Below, piece after piece: positions 44,309 to 55,148 of a DNA stretch of 64,000 bases (position 1 is the stretch's first letter; each line of letters opens with the position of its first letter). The position numbers were made by a program, and so were the translations under genes. The DNA lies in the NCBI GenBank assembly GCA_001599815.1, contig BCIA01000007.1:1302001-1366000 (forward strand). Direction: 5' to 3'. This DNA comes from Furcasterigmium furcatum (taxonomy: Eukaryota; Ascomycota; Sordariomycetes; Glomerellales; Plectosphaerellaceae). Below the pieces are notes generated by a model. It was not told the origin of the DNA. It ran no database searches and was given only the letters and a program-made list of their open reading frames with translations.

Positions 44309-45206
44309 TCATTCTGCTTGAGCCTGACCCCTGACAGCCGGTAGCGACCGCACCGCGCTCACGCCGCCCTTGGCGATCAGGGGAAGATCCTGCTGGACAA
44401 GCATGAACCTGGCTCCCAGGACGTTGATCATCCAGTCGTGGATTTCCGGGTCGTCGTAGACTCCAGCCACGCCAAAGACCTTTCCCGCATCGCGGCACGC
44501 CCGGCTGACCTTCTCGAGAGCCGAGCGGTAGCCTTGGTGCTTCCACTGCCCGCCGATGCCCATGTCGATGGTCAGATCGTTCGACCCGATCAGCAGCACG
44601 TCAACGCCCGCGACGCCGGCAATCTCGTCTGCGCGTCTGACGGCCTCGCCGCTCTCGATCATGACGATGACGCTGGAGCCCGACTTGTTCCCGAACTCGA
44701 TGGTCGCGTCGAGCGGCGTGCTTCGCATGCCGAACAGCGGCATCTGGCCGGTCATGGAGCGGCACCCGAGAGGCGGGTACTTGCTGATATTCACTGCGGC
44801 CTCGGCCTCGTCTGCACCAGGGTCAGTCAGTAGGTTCATCCGGCTCGATTCTCGTGTGTATGTACGCACCTTTGTTCTGGATATGGGGGAACACCACTCC
44901 CATGGCGCCGCCGTCGAGCACCCTCTGCACGAAGCCGTTGCCGCACTGATGAGGGACACGTACGAACGGCGTGATGCCGACGAGGTGCCCGACGTGGCAC
45001 AGGTTGCTCGCCTCCGCCAGTGACAGCCACCCATGCTCCAGGTCGATGAAGAGAGAGTCGAAGCCTGCGTTACGCGCGACCTGCACGACCTGGGCGTTGG
45101 GCGTGATCTTGATACCGAAGGCCTTGCACACCTGGTTGGAGGCGACGCATGTCTCCAGGCTGTTGGCGTAGTTGCTCGGTGCGTTGTTCTGTGAGATGGA
45201 CCCCAT
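44309..45206 (-). CDS. HpcH/HpaI-family class II aldolase
   Basis: Two exons, 45206-44870 and 44811-44309, across a 58-bp intron; 279 aa. It starts MGSISQNNAPSNYANSLETC. GFDSLFIDLEHGWLSLAEAS carries the conserved Asp-Leu-Glu-His; VLDGGAMGVVFPHIQNK, then VIVMIESGEAVRRADEIAGV with the metal-binding Glu and VDVLLIGSNDLTIDMG with the metal-binding Asp follow. These are the hallmarks of the HpaI TIM-barrel aldolases that reversibly cleave 4-hydroxy-2-oxo acids to pyruvate plus an aldehyde. It is divergent from the aminotransferase (466 bp apart), which could supply the 2-oxo acid. Cytosolic by default; no targeting signal is seen. Confidence 0.88.
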
Positions 45207-45672
45207 TATGATGATGATTATGCTGATGCTGATGCTGACGTTCGGCCCCTTGCGCGATTCACTTGGGATGCCCGCGCTCCGGCAGTGTGGTCCGCATGCG
45301 GGCTCTGCTATTTATCATGTCCTCGTTGCATACGTGCGGGATCGGCAACCCCTCAGGAGAACTGCTCGCATGATCGCGTTTGCCGAAGGGGCCACACATA
45401 AGCACCATACAACTCCGAGTGTTCGTTCTCGGGGGATGGCTCGGGGTCGTTCTCCGGGGTGGGTCTGCCCCTCGGCGTCAGGGGCCGAGACGCATCGGGG
45501 GGACGCCGGAGCCACGGAATGGAAAGAAACATCTCTCCAGTCGAATAACTCTTACGGGTATTTGTGCAGTATATTATTATTCCTCCTGTTTCCCATCTCA
45601 CACACATGCTGACCCCAGCAAAACATCCACACAACAAATCAAGAGCCCACAGCCTCATCTCATCTTCCCAGC
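45207..45672. other. Shared promoter, aldolase and aminotransferase
   Basis: 466 bp between divergent genes of the putative catabolic cluster. An ATGATGATGATTATGCTGATG run occurs near 45205-45235, close to the aldolase start. Co-regulation from this region is plausible but not shown. Confidence 0.4.
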
Positions 45673-47281
45673 ATGTTCCTCGATCAGGTTCAGCCCGGCG
45701 CTGCCGATGTCATGTACCGCCTCAAGGTCGAGGCTGATGCCGATAGCCACCCGAACAAGGTCGACCTCGGAGTTGGAATCTACCGTAACGAAGCCGGTGT
45801 CTACCATGAGCTCAGCGCAGTAAAGCTGGTCCGTATCCCCTCCCCTTGCCGCCTCTCTGCCATTGTAGCGTCAACTGACACCGCCGAATATAGGCAAAGG
45901 ACCAACTCGCCATCACAAACCCCACTCACGATGTATGCATTATTCACAGCCTTGAATGGAGTGGCGGCTAATGATACGTAGTATGAAGTTACCACCGGCA
46001 ACGAGGACTATCTCCGCTTAGCGGCCAGGCTTGTCTTTGGGGAGGACTCGGCAACTCTGAAATCAGGCCAAGTGCGCACCACCCCTACCCTAGGCATTCT
46101 TTGGGTCACAAAGGCCACAGCGGCTAATTCCAGATCAGGTGGCCTCGGTGCAAACCATCTCTGGTACAGGCTCTATTCACATTGGGCTCATGTTTCTCAG
46201 GCATTCTGTTCCCGGGATGAGCAGGACCGTGTATCTCGGGACGCCTGCATGGGGCAACTACCAGCCCATGTGCAGTCTCGTGGGGCTCGATCTGAAAACA
46301 TACCGTCACTATGAACCGACGACGGGCCAGGTTGATTGGAAGAGTGTTCTGAGCGCCGTCCTCAGCGCTCCTCCGGGAAGCATCTTCATCCTGCAGGCAT
46401 GCTGCCACAACCCAACGGCCGCGGACTTCACAAAGGCGCAGTGGAAGACTCTGGCACAGGAGATGACGGCGCGTCGCCTTTTTCCGCTATTCGACATTGC
46501 CTACCACGGGCTGGGCAACGGCCTCGATGAGGATATCTTCTGCGTCCGTCACTTCGCCGAGATGGGCTCTGAGATGATTGTCTGCCAGTCTTTCTCCAAG
46601 AACTTCGGCCTCTACGGTGAGCGAGTGGGCGCTCTGCATGTCGTCTGCCCCCCACAGATCACGCCGGCAGTCCACGACCAGCTTCGCTTCCTCATTCGGT
46701 CAGAATTCAGTTCGTCCCCCGCCTTCGGCGCCAGGATCGTGACGACGGTGCTATCCGATCCCGTGAGGGAGCGTCTATGGTACGAACAGGCCCAGTATCA
46801 TCACCAGCCCCCTCGAAAGCAAACCTCGGAAGCTAACGCGTAAGATTTAGGCGGGAGGAACTTGTAGGCCTGGTTCAGCGGCTGCATGGTCTCAGACAGA
46901 AGCTATTCTCACTGTTAACCGATGTTTACAAGGTAAGGAGTAAGCCCTGCCACAAATGACATGGGCTGATCTGTCTAACAACACAGACGCCTGGCGCTTG
47001 GTCTGTTCTCACGAGTGGAACAGGGTTGTTCTGGTACGTCTTGCCGTCCCAGGGACTTACTTGTCACTTTTGCCGGTCTAACACGAGCTCACTGAATCGG
47101 TAGTCTTCTTCCACTTTCCGCGGAGGAATGTCGTGCGCTTCAGTCGAAGTTCCACATCTATGTGGTCCCCAACGGCCGCATCACGATCCCCGGCCTGAAC
47201 GAGAAGAACCTGGACTACGTAGCCAGGAGTATTGACGCCGTGGTCAGGTCATCGCAAGAGCTGGGTCGGTCCAAATTTTAG
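45673..47281 (+). CDS. Aspartate-type aminotransferase (PLP fold type I)
   Basis: Seven exons: 45673-45828, 45894-45932, 45982-46071, 46139-46779, 46851-46932, 46987-47033 and 47104-47281; phases sum to 410 aa. The N-terminus PNKVDLGVGIYRNEAGV is the signature start of aspartate and aromatic aminotransferases. QTISGTGSIHIG, QACCHNPTAADFT, FDIAYHGLGNGLDEDIF and the PLP-lysine motif QSFSKNFGLYGERVGAL follow, then IYVVPNGRITIPGLNEKNLD with a substrate-carboxylate Arg. The family moves the amino group to 2-oxoglutarate or oxaloacetate. The C-terminus is SKF, which weakly resembles a PTS1 peroxisomal signal. It sits between the aldolase and the D-amino-acid oxidase. Confidence 0.9.
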
Positions 47282-47806
47282 GCATTCGCTTTGTATTTCT
47301 GCTCCTTCAGACGATGATCGCAGAGGAGAGGGCCCAATAGACAGATATTTTTTTTAAAATACCAATTTCGCATCACTCACGTCCTATTCTGTGAGCGCCA
47401 ACTTGAGCTCCACGCTACACAGCCCCTCTGACGGTTCTGTGGAGCTGAAGGGACTTCCTTCGGGGCTTTACGCCGCTTGGAGCTTCCGGACAACCTATTT
47501 GACCCCGCCCCGAACTCGTCTTCGGCTTCCGGGTAGGTCGGGGATTGTTCCCGTGCTCGCCACCAGCCCTCAAAATAATCGGCTCACACGATATGCGCCC
47601 GACGTCGGAATCGGCATCCGCCTTCAGCTGGCTCATGCGCCACCCTAGGGCTGCAACGAAGTTCTGGCCGTCCTTGTACTTATGTTCAGCCAACCGGTGA
47701 CAGCAACCCACTGCTTGTGTCGGCACAAGACCGAACGGACTGCTTCTACCACCGGGACCCTCCGTAACTACTCCAACTACAGACGCACCTCAAACAAACC
47801 CTCACA
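47282..47806. other. Intergenic, 525 bp
   Basis: 3' flank of the aminotransferase (with an 8-T run near 47349) and promoter of the oxidase. Nothing else seen. Confidence 0.4.
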
Positions 47807-49121
47807 ATGTCTTATATCGTCCTTGGCGCCGGCGTGGTGGGGTTGACAACAGCCCTGGAACTGAAACAGCGTCTTCCATCTGCGAATGTCACCATCATCG
47901 CACGAGATTTCCCTGGCGACTCCAATCCGCAGTATGCCTCAGCCTGGGCGGGTGCGAACTGGATCTCCAACGCCACCGACAACGGCTCGCAGGAAGAGTG
48001 GGATCGGGTCACGTATCTCAGGTTCCAAGAGCTTGCGCGGACTCACCCAGAATGTGGCATCGAGGCGATGGACCTGAGGGGCTTCTTCGACAACGATATC
48101 TCCAAGGTCGGTATTCTGAGCAAGGGTACTAACAAGATCTGGTATGATGATCTCGTAGGGGGAATTCGTCATATTGGAAAGGAAAACCTGCCGCAGGGTG
48201 CCGTGTTTGGATTCGATGTTCCGACTTTTGTTGTCAACGTCCAGAAGTATCTGCCGTGGTATGTAGCGCAGCCCCTCCCCCTGCTCCTAGAGTTCGAGAT
48301 CCATACTGATTGCCGGGCTCAAGGCTCCAAGCCGAAACTACGAGGCTGGGCATCCCTATGCTGAGGGCCATTGTAGATGATCTCGCCGATATCCCGAAGC
48401 GATTCCCGGGTGTATCTGCCATCTTCAACTGCACCGGGCTTGGGGCATTGACATTGCGGGGAGTCGAGGATCGAAATGTATACCCAGCAAAGGTTTGTGG
48501 CTTTCCACGTGTATCTTTGTACTTGGGTCATCGCCGTGTTAACACATGTGACTCTCGAACAGGGCCAGGTGTACCTGGTGGAAGCGCCGCCTGGTGGCAT
48601 CTCAAGAATGTACTTCCGGTCGGGCCAACGACTCGCAACTGACAACACGCATGTCTTCCCCCGTGGGAAGGATGGCGGCGTAATTCTGGGCGGCTGTCGC
48701 ATTGACCGGACGTGGGATGACAGCTTCGATCCGGAGATTGGGGAGAGCATCAAACGGCGTTGCTGTGCCCTGGTCCCCGAGCTTGGGAAGCCCGAGGACC
48801 TGAAGATCATCAAGCAAGGCGTGGGTTTTAGGCGTAAGTCTTTCCCCTCTTCGCTACGAGAAGGATAACAGGCTGATTTCTTGCAACATCCAGCGTACAG
48901 GATAGGGGGCGCCAGGATCGAGAAGGAGAGAAAGTACGGCACCACCATCGTCCATAATTACGGTGCTGGTGGCGCAGGCTACCAAGCTTCCTGGTAAGTG
49001 GCGACACCTCTCCGGGCTGGGGGCCTTGTTCAAACGTGCGATGCTAAACATTGGATGATGAATCGATAGGGGAATGGCCAAGGCGGCAGTGGACTTGCTT
49101 CTGACAAATTCCAAGCTCTGA
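47807..49121 (+). CDS. D-amino-acid oxidase, peroxisomal
   Basis: Five exons: 47807-48258, 48324-48492, 48563-48833, 48894-48993 and 49070-49121; phases sum to 347 aa. It starts MSYIVLGAGVVGLTTALEL, the FAD-binding GxGxxG. YASAWAGANWISNATDN, then IFNCTGLGALTLRGVEDRNV, GQVYLVEAPPGGISRMYF and the C-terminal HNYGAGGAGYQASWGMA are characteristic of D-amino-acid and D-aspartate oxidases, which convert D-amino acids to 2-oxo acids, ammonia and hydrogen peroxide. The protein ends SKL, a canonical PTS1, so import into peroxisomes with catalase is expected. Substrate preference (neutral or acidic) cannot be decided by eye. It lies in the same orientation as the aminotransferase and permease. Confidence 0.93.
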
Positions 49122-49939
49122 TGGAGGAAATGAAAACATGCAAGGCAAGGTATAGGAAGAGAATGGGTGTGGGAACTGGATCCTGTACTTTCTTTGCTTG
49201 TCTTTAGTCATTGCCAGTAGGTAAGGTATGGTTACTTGGAGCTGCGAGTTCCATCAATCACTATCATTCCCGATTTATCGTGATCAGCCACTGGGTCCTC
49301 ACCCGCCTTTCATGTGACTTCTTGCCTCAGTAGTACCCAGAACTCATGTACCAAGGTTGGACGCTTCTCGGGATGACCCTCCAACGAAAATACCGAGGGG
49401 AAACTTGCTTGCAGGAGAGACCGAATATTACACGAAGTGTTGTTTTTGAAGAGGTCAAAAACAAGAATAACTGGCTCGTGGGACTCAAACCAGGAGTCCC
49501 CACGTTCCCCCATGAGAATGAATCTCAAAGTCTCGGGGATAGTTGCCGGTGGGCGGCGAATGTCTCCGTGAGCCCCGGCCTCGCACGCCGTAGTGTCGAT
49601 GGATTGGCCTAGTGTGGGCAACCGCCAAAGTTTCTCTCCCATTATCCAGCGCCCCAGGCAGACTTATCTCGGTGGTTTGGCCCGGTATCTCCCCAGATTA
49701 GATACCCCGCAAATAGTCCTCTTGGGGCCGTGGAGAAATGTTCAACTGTCGGGGCTCTGACTTCTGACTTGAGACACATATGACTCGGGAGCAGAGACCA
49801 TTCTCGGCATGCGGTATAAATATCCACGGATCCTCGAAAGACAGCGCCTATGCTTTCTTCCCATGGCATTCTTACACCTCGAGTCTGGGTCTCCAACATA
49901 CTTTGCCCCCCTTTTTCGTCATTGAACCCACAGCACGAC
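49122..49939. other. Intergenic, 818 bp, permease promoter
   Basis: Contains a good TATA box near 49814 and no supported gene. Confidence 0.45.
49814..49821 (+). promoter_or_regulatory. TATA box of the amino-acid permease gene
   Basis: TATAAATA lies 119 bp before the permease ATG in an otherwise mixed sequence. Position and match fit a regulated core promoter. Confidence 0.5.
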
Positions 49940-51979
49940 ATGGCAGACACCATGGCCGACGAGAAGGCGCTGAGCCAGCTGGATACCGCAGACTCAAAGG
50001 CGGAGGGTACACAGTACGAAATGGCCGACAACGAGCTACGCCGCGAGTTCAAGCCAAGACAAGTCTTCATGTTCTCCATTGCATGTGCTATCGGCACAGG
50101 ACTCGTCATAGGATCTGGAGGTGCTCTATCCAGAGGCGGTCCCGGGAGTCTCCTGATATCCTACCTTGCCGTCGGCGCCGCAGTCTTCTTTGTCATGACT
50201 GGCCTGGGTGAGATGGCTGCCTTTCTTCCGATGAGCAAGGGTTTCGGCGGTTATGCCACGCGCTTCGTTGATCCTGCCTTTGGGTAAGTTGAAGGCCGAC
50301 CTCCTCACACATGGATGTCCAGGGACTGAACGGCTGGTGACAGATTCGCGACTGGCTGGAACTACTTCTTTAAGTATTGTATCGCCACCCCGACGAACCT
50401 CACTGCGGCCGGCCTTGTTATACAATACTGGAGACCCGACCTAAATGTGGCTATATGGGTTGCTGTATTCGGCTGCGCAGTCATCTGTGTCAACGTAAGC
50501 AATCCCGCCCTGTGCTTCGTGGATACCTATACTAAGGATGCGTGATACACAGCTCTTCCACGTCAGCAAATTTGGGGAGACCGAGTTCTGGCTCGGTATG
50601 ATCAAGGTCCTCGTCATGACCACCATGATCATCACCTGTCTCGTCTCGGCACTTGGAGGAGGCCCGAACGGGAACCGTACTGGCTTTGCCTATTGGACGA
50701 ACCCTGGAGCTTTTGCCTCGTATCTTATCCCTGATAGCGCCGTTGGTCGGTTCTTGGGATGGTGGGCATGTATGTGCCAGGCCTGCTTTGCCTTCACTGG
50801 AACAGAGGTCGTTGGAATGGTACGTGACAGGACCTGCTGGCCGCCCCGATTCCGAGAAGGGAGGCCGATGAATTCTCCCGCTGACGCGAAGCTTCCCAAC
50901 AGACCTTTGGCGAGACTCCGAACCCCCGCAAGAACATTCCTCGGGCCGTGAAGCAGACCTTCTGGAGGATTGCCTGCTTCTATATCATCGGCGTTCTTGT
51001 TCTTGGCATGGCAGTCCCATACGATAATGAACAGCTGATTGGTGCTACCAAGCAAAAGACCAGCGCAGGTCAGTTTCCCTACAACCAGGCGCGGCTCGAT
51101 TCAAGAGCCTGTGTGCCTTTAGTCCGGGTGAAGGTAGCTGATAGAATTGCCACAGCTGCGTCTCCTTTCGTCGTTGCCGCCACACTGGCGGGCATCAAGA
51201 TCTTCCCCGATATCATCAACGCTTCCCTGCTAGTTTTCACCCTCAGCGCCTCAAGTTCAGGTGAGCTTTGCAGTATTATTGATAGAAGTACAGCATCTGA
51301 CGGTCTGTAGATATTTACTGCGCTTCTCGATCTTTGTACGGTCTTGCAAAGGACGGTCAAGCACCGAAAATCTTCGCCAAAACTCTGGCCAGCGGAAGCC
51401 CCATTTGGGCCGTCGGGATCTCGGCCGCTTTTGTTCTGTTGGCATTCATGAATGCCAGTAGGTCTTCGTCAAGCGTGTTTCAGTACTTCGTCAACCTCGT
51501 CACCATCTTCGCGGTCCTCAACTGGCTCGCCATTTCCGTGTCTCACATCTCCTTCCGTCGGGCTCTGAAAGCACAGGACATCGAGCTGAAGAGCCTTCCG
51601 TACGTGGGATTCTTTCAGCCGTACGGGTCGTACTACGCTATTCTTATCTCGTGTCTCGTCATTCTGTTCAGCGGTAAGTCTGCGAAACATCGAACTCGAT
51701 TCCAAGCCGCTGCTGACGTATCGATAATCTTCAGGCTATGATGCTTTCATCCCCCACTTCAAAGCAGATACTTTCGTCCTCAAGTACCTAGGAACCCTGA
51801 TTTTCATCTTCAATGTTGTTTTGTGGAAGATTTTGAAGCGTACAAAGCGCATCAAGGCCACTGAAGTGGACCTCATCACTGGTAGGAGAGAGTGGGAAGA
51901 GATGGAGAGCACCGGGGATCAGCGCTGGCAGGAGGGCTTCTGGAAGAGAGCGTTGAGTAAGCTTAACCGTCGGGGCTGA
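49940..51979 (+). CDS. Amino-acid permease (APC superfamily, YAT type)
   Basis: Seven exons: 49940-50283, 50344-50494, 50553-50819, 50903-51068, 51156-51260, 51311-51673 and 51735-51979; phases sum to 546 aa. The hydrophilic N-terminus contains ELRREFKPRQVFMFSIACAI, then IGTGLVIGSGGALSRGGPGS, the first permease helix motif of fungal amino-acid transporters. ETPNPRKNIPRAVKQTFWRI, SASSSDIYCASRSLYGLAKD, and about twelve hydrophobic segments in all follow. Plasma-membrane uptake of amino acids is expected; position next to the oxidase suggests it may import the cluster's substrate. Start chosen at the first of two close ATGs. Confidence 0.92.
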
Positions 51980-52178
51980 AGGGCTCAGACCTGTAACCGC
52001 TTCTAGGAAATGATTCAAGTCTACTTTATGACATAATGCTGTACCCTTGGAGAGTATGTGAGGTCGGATGGTAATACCTAGTTCGATTATTTAGGATCCC
52101 AGTCCAAAATTGACAAGGTAATTCGGCCCCGAAGCATCTAAACTTATGCTCAAACTTTGCAAAACCTAACATCCCAGA

Positions 52179-53540
52179 CTAAATGGAATTATTGAAGAAG
52201 CCTTGGAAGTGCCGTTGCCCATCGTCAGCGTCCTGACCGCCTGGGTTCCACTCGGTAAAGACTCCTTCATTGAACTCTCCGAGTGGCTGCCAAAGGTCTG
52301 AAATGTCATGCCAAAGGGCATTTGGCAACACAGTTTGCTGGATGCCCGCGAGTTCGATCCCGGCCATTCCAAGTCCCCCCTCTGCCTGGCTAATACCGTA
52401 GTTAAACCATTGTGGACCGTCCACGCCGAAATCGGCACCGCCTTCGTGGTGATTTGCACTGGGCTGTTGCGTAGTTTCCGCCCCGGAATTGCTGTTCTCT
52501 GGTGGTTGGCCATCAGAAGGCTCCTCTCGACTCTCGGGTGGACGGGAGGGACGTGGCATCGCCCGCTGCTCCTGAATGTATGGCTTGAAGAGCTCCCACA
52601 CCTCCCGCACCTCCCCAAGACGCTGTACGGCATAGTGACTTTTGTTGTTGGCCAGATATTGTAGTATTTCGAGGGCCTCGTCCAGTCCCGGCGACGGATC
52701 GATTGGATGCTCGTCGTTACAAGCAGAGTCGAAGAGAGCGGTGAGAACCATGACAAAGGCGGCGGAAAAGGTGGCATCGCAGTCGAAAAAGCCGAAGATA
52801 GCTGGACAAGCATTCAAGGTTAATAGGAGAAGCCATGGCGTGCGGACGCTCGGGCGAGCCGGAGGGCGTCCTCACCTAACATCTTTCTTTCCTTCAGGGC
52901 CACGACCACGTTCAGCAGCCGCCGCGCTGCTTCTGAACATATCCGTGATAGCTTGCCCAGCGAAGACGCAAAGAGGGACTCTCCGCTCGGCAGACTGCCG
53001 TTGAGGATAAGCTGAGCAACATGAAGCATGATCGGCCGAATAGTGAGAAGGGTTGCCTGCCACATTTGCCCCCGTCAGTAAATCCGATGATGAGCAGTTG
53101 AATCACAGCGTGTTCACACTTGCCTGTAGCAACATGATCTGGAGAGATGCTGAAGTCCGGACGAGTAGCTCGGGCCCAGGAGAGCGGATGTCGATGGAGA
53201 GCTCGGATGGAATCTCCTTGGACACAGCGTATAGACTGTGTATGATCTCCTGGACTTTGGAAACAAAGTCGTCCTCAGTTCGATCTCTGGCTCCGTAGAG
53301 GACTGGTCGTTCTTATCAGCCATTGCGACCTCCAGGCGTGAAAGAAGGAATTCCCTTACCCCCAAGAATCCTGCCCGTAATCTGCGCAATCTTCTTATTC
53401 AGACGGAGCGGCGCCGCTGGCCCGAAACCGGGGGAGTCAGCAGGCGGTTCCAGGTCAATCGATTCGTCAGATATGCCACAAGGGTTGCCCGTCGCTGCGG
53501 CCAAGCGTCTGCGAGAGAGAAACCGTCAGTTCTATGAGCG

Positions 53541-53576
<36 letters not shown>

Positions 53577-55148
53577 GGGGGCTGCAGCCATCCTACACCT
53601 CTGATGCGCTGCTCTGCACCGGTGCCGGCACCATACACGTACCGTTCCTGCATGTAGACCGTCCACCAGAGCCTGTTAAGGTGTACTCGTTCTGACGATG
53701 GCAGATGTTGCACACCATTCTTTCTATGAAACCCGTGTGCTATGGCCAGACGAAGGGCCGTACTAATCTATTGAATATGAGTGAATGACGGTAAAACAGA
53801 AAGAGTACGACAATGATCAGCACTCACATAGACGTACGCTTCACCCTGCCGATCGACATTCTGGAGGTATAAAGCCACGAGTGCCAGAGTCTCCACAGCC
53901 AGGCTTCCGTGCGAGTATTGCTCGCTGAGGCTCGGAAGATTCCTGAGTGCGAATTCGAATAGCCCGCCTCCAGGTACATCATCCGTCACAGGGCCAGCCT
54001 CGAAATCCCCGGGGAACAGATGCCCCAGGGCGAATACGACCAGCATCTGCAAGAACCACGGGGTTTTGGTACGGGCAAGATCATCCTGGTTGCGGTAGAA
54101 GTCGTCCATACGGTCGAAGAAGACCCGAGAATCGAAGTGATTCTGTGTCTGTCCAACGTAAAACTGAACCATGTCGACGAGATGTCGTGCCTCTGCTTGG
54201 TTGGGTATCCTTGGAAGCGGCTGGCTGCAATGCCGGACTGCTGGGTTGGGGGACGACATGTGATTGTCCTGTCTCCGAGCACTGCCGCCTTGCCCTTCAC
54301 GACGGGGGCGTAGCAAGTCGAAAACCCTGGAACCAAAGTTGTTGCTGGAGCTCAGGGCCGCATCGGCTGGTATGGCTGCTGCGTGTCAGTACTCGCCGCG
54401 TCGTCGTAGATTTGGAAGATGTGAACCGACCAGACGCTGGAGACGTGTCCGCAACTGCATCATCTCCTGGTGCAATGCCCGCGGGTGACATCGACACTGA
54501 GTTGCCTGCGACGGCTGCCCGGGATTGGCGGTCGGAGGCGCCTGGAGTCGGAACGCCATAGTTGGCAGCGCAACGCGGCGGGACGGCGTCTATCTCGCCT
54601 GGGGACTGGGATGGACCACGAGAAGCCCGTTGCCCTCTTGCAGAAGATTCTGCATGTGGCTCTGCGCTTCTGAGCCGGGCCCCTGAGACCTGTCAGTGAT
54701 CGTTGCGACGAGAGGCTTAGACACATACTCAGACCAGTTGGGCTGCCCTCATCCACATGCTGAGCTCTCTCGTATCGGGCCAATCGGTCCTCGAGGTCTT
54801 GTATCTTTCTGCGTAGTGTTAGAGCAGCAAAAATACGCGACCAGGCAGGGGGGATTGCAGGAAGAGCACAGGGGCTTTGGTAGAGTACTGACTGCACGGA
54901 GTAGAGTCGGCGCTGGCCAGGGTCAAGCTTGTTACAGTCAATGTTGCGTTTGGTGCAATATTCGCAAGGAACTGTGCCGGAGCACTTGATTTTCTTTCGA
55001 CGGCAAGTCAGACACCTAGTACGTGGCTGATGTCAGTACCGCGAGCTGTTTGAAGGCGAGGGTACATATGGGGTCAAGCACGGGGCGCGGCGCAAAGCCG
55101 GGAGACTTGCGCTGAGGACGACTTGTTCTTGTCTGATGTGGACCTCAT
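52179..55148 (-). CDS. Zn(II)2Cys6 transcription factor with fungal-specific middle domain
   Basis: Ten coding exons from the zinc cluster onward: 55026-54893, 54808-54729, 54682-54431, 54378-53828, 53767-53643, 53508-53360, 53302-53124, 53056-52876 and 52801-52179, plus an uncertain first exon starting at about 55148 (MRSTSDKNKSSSAQ). The listed exons sum in phase to 757 aa. Zinc cluster CLTCRRKKIKC ... CEYCTKRNIDC has the C-x2-C-x6-C-x5-C-x2-C-x6-C spacing, followed by a short coiled coil (IQDLEDRLARYERA). The middle homology region has RLWWTVYMQERR and NPCGISDESIDLE. The intron 53123-53057 is GC-AG (GCAAGT donor), and intron 53642-53509 holds a 33-G run. Nuclear; the likely regulator of the neighbouring amino-acid genes, by position only. 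Confidence 0.88.
53543..53581. repeat. Poly-G tract (33 G, then A, then 5 G)
   Basis: Homopolymer within a 134-bp intron of the transcription-factor gene. Its exact length is likely to be unreliable in the assembly. Confidence 0.9.
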
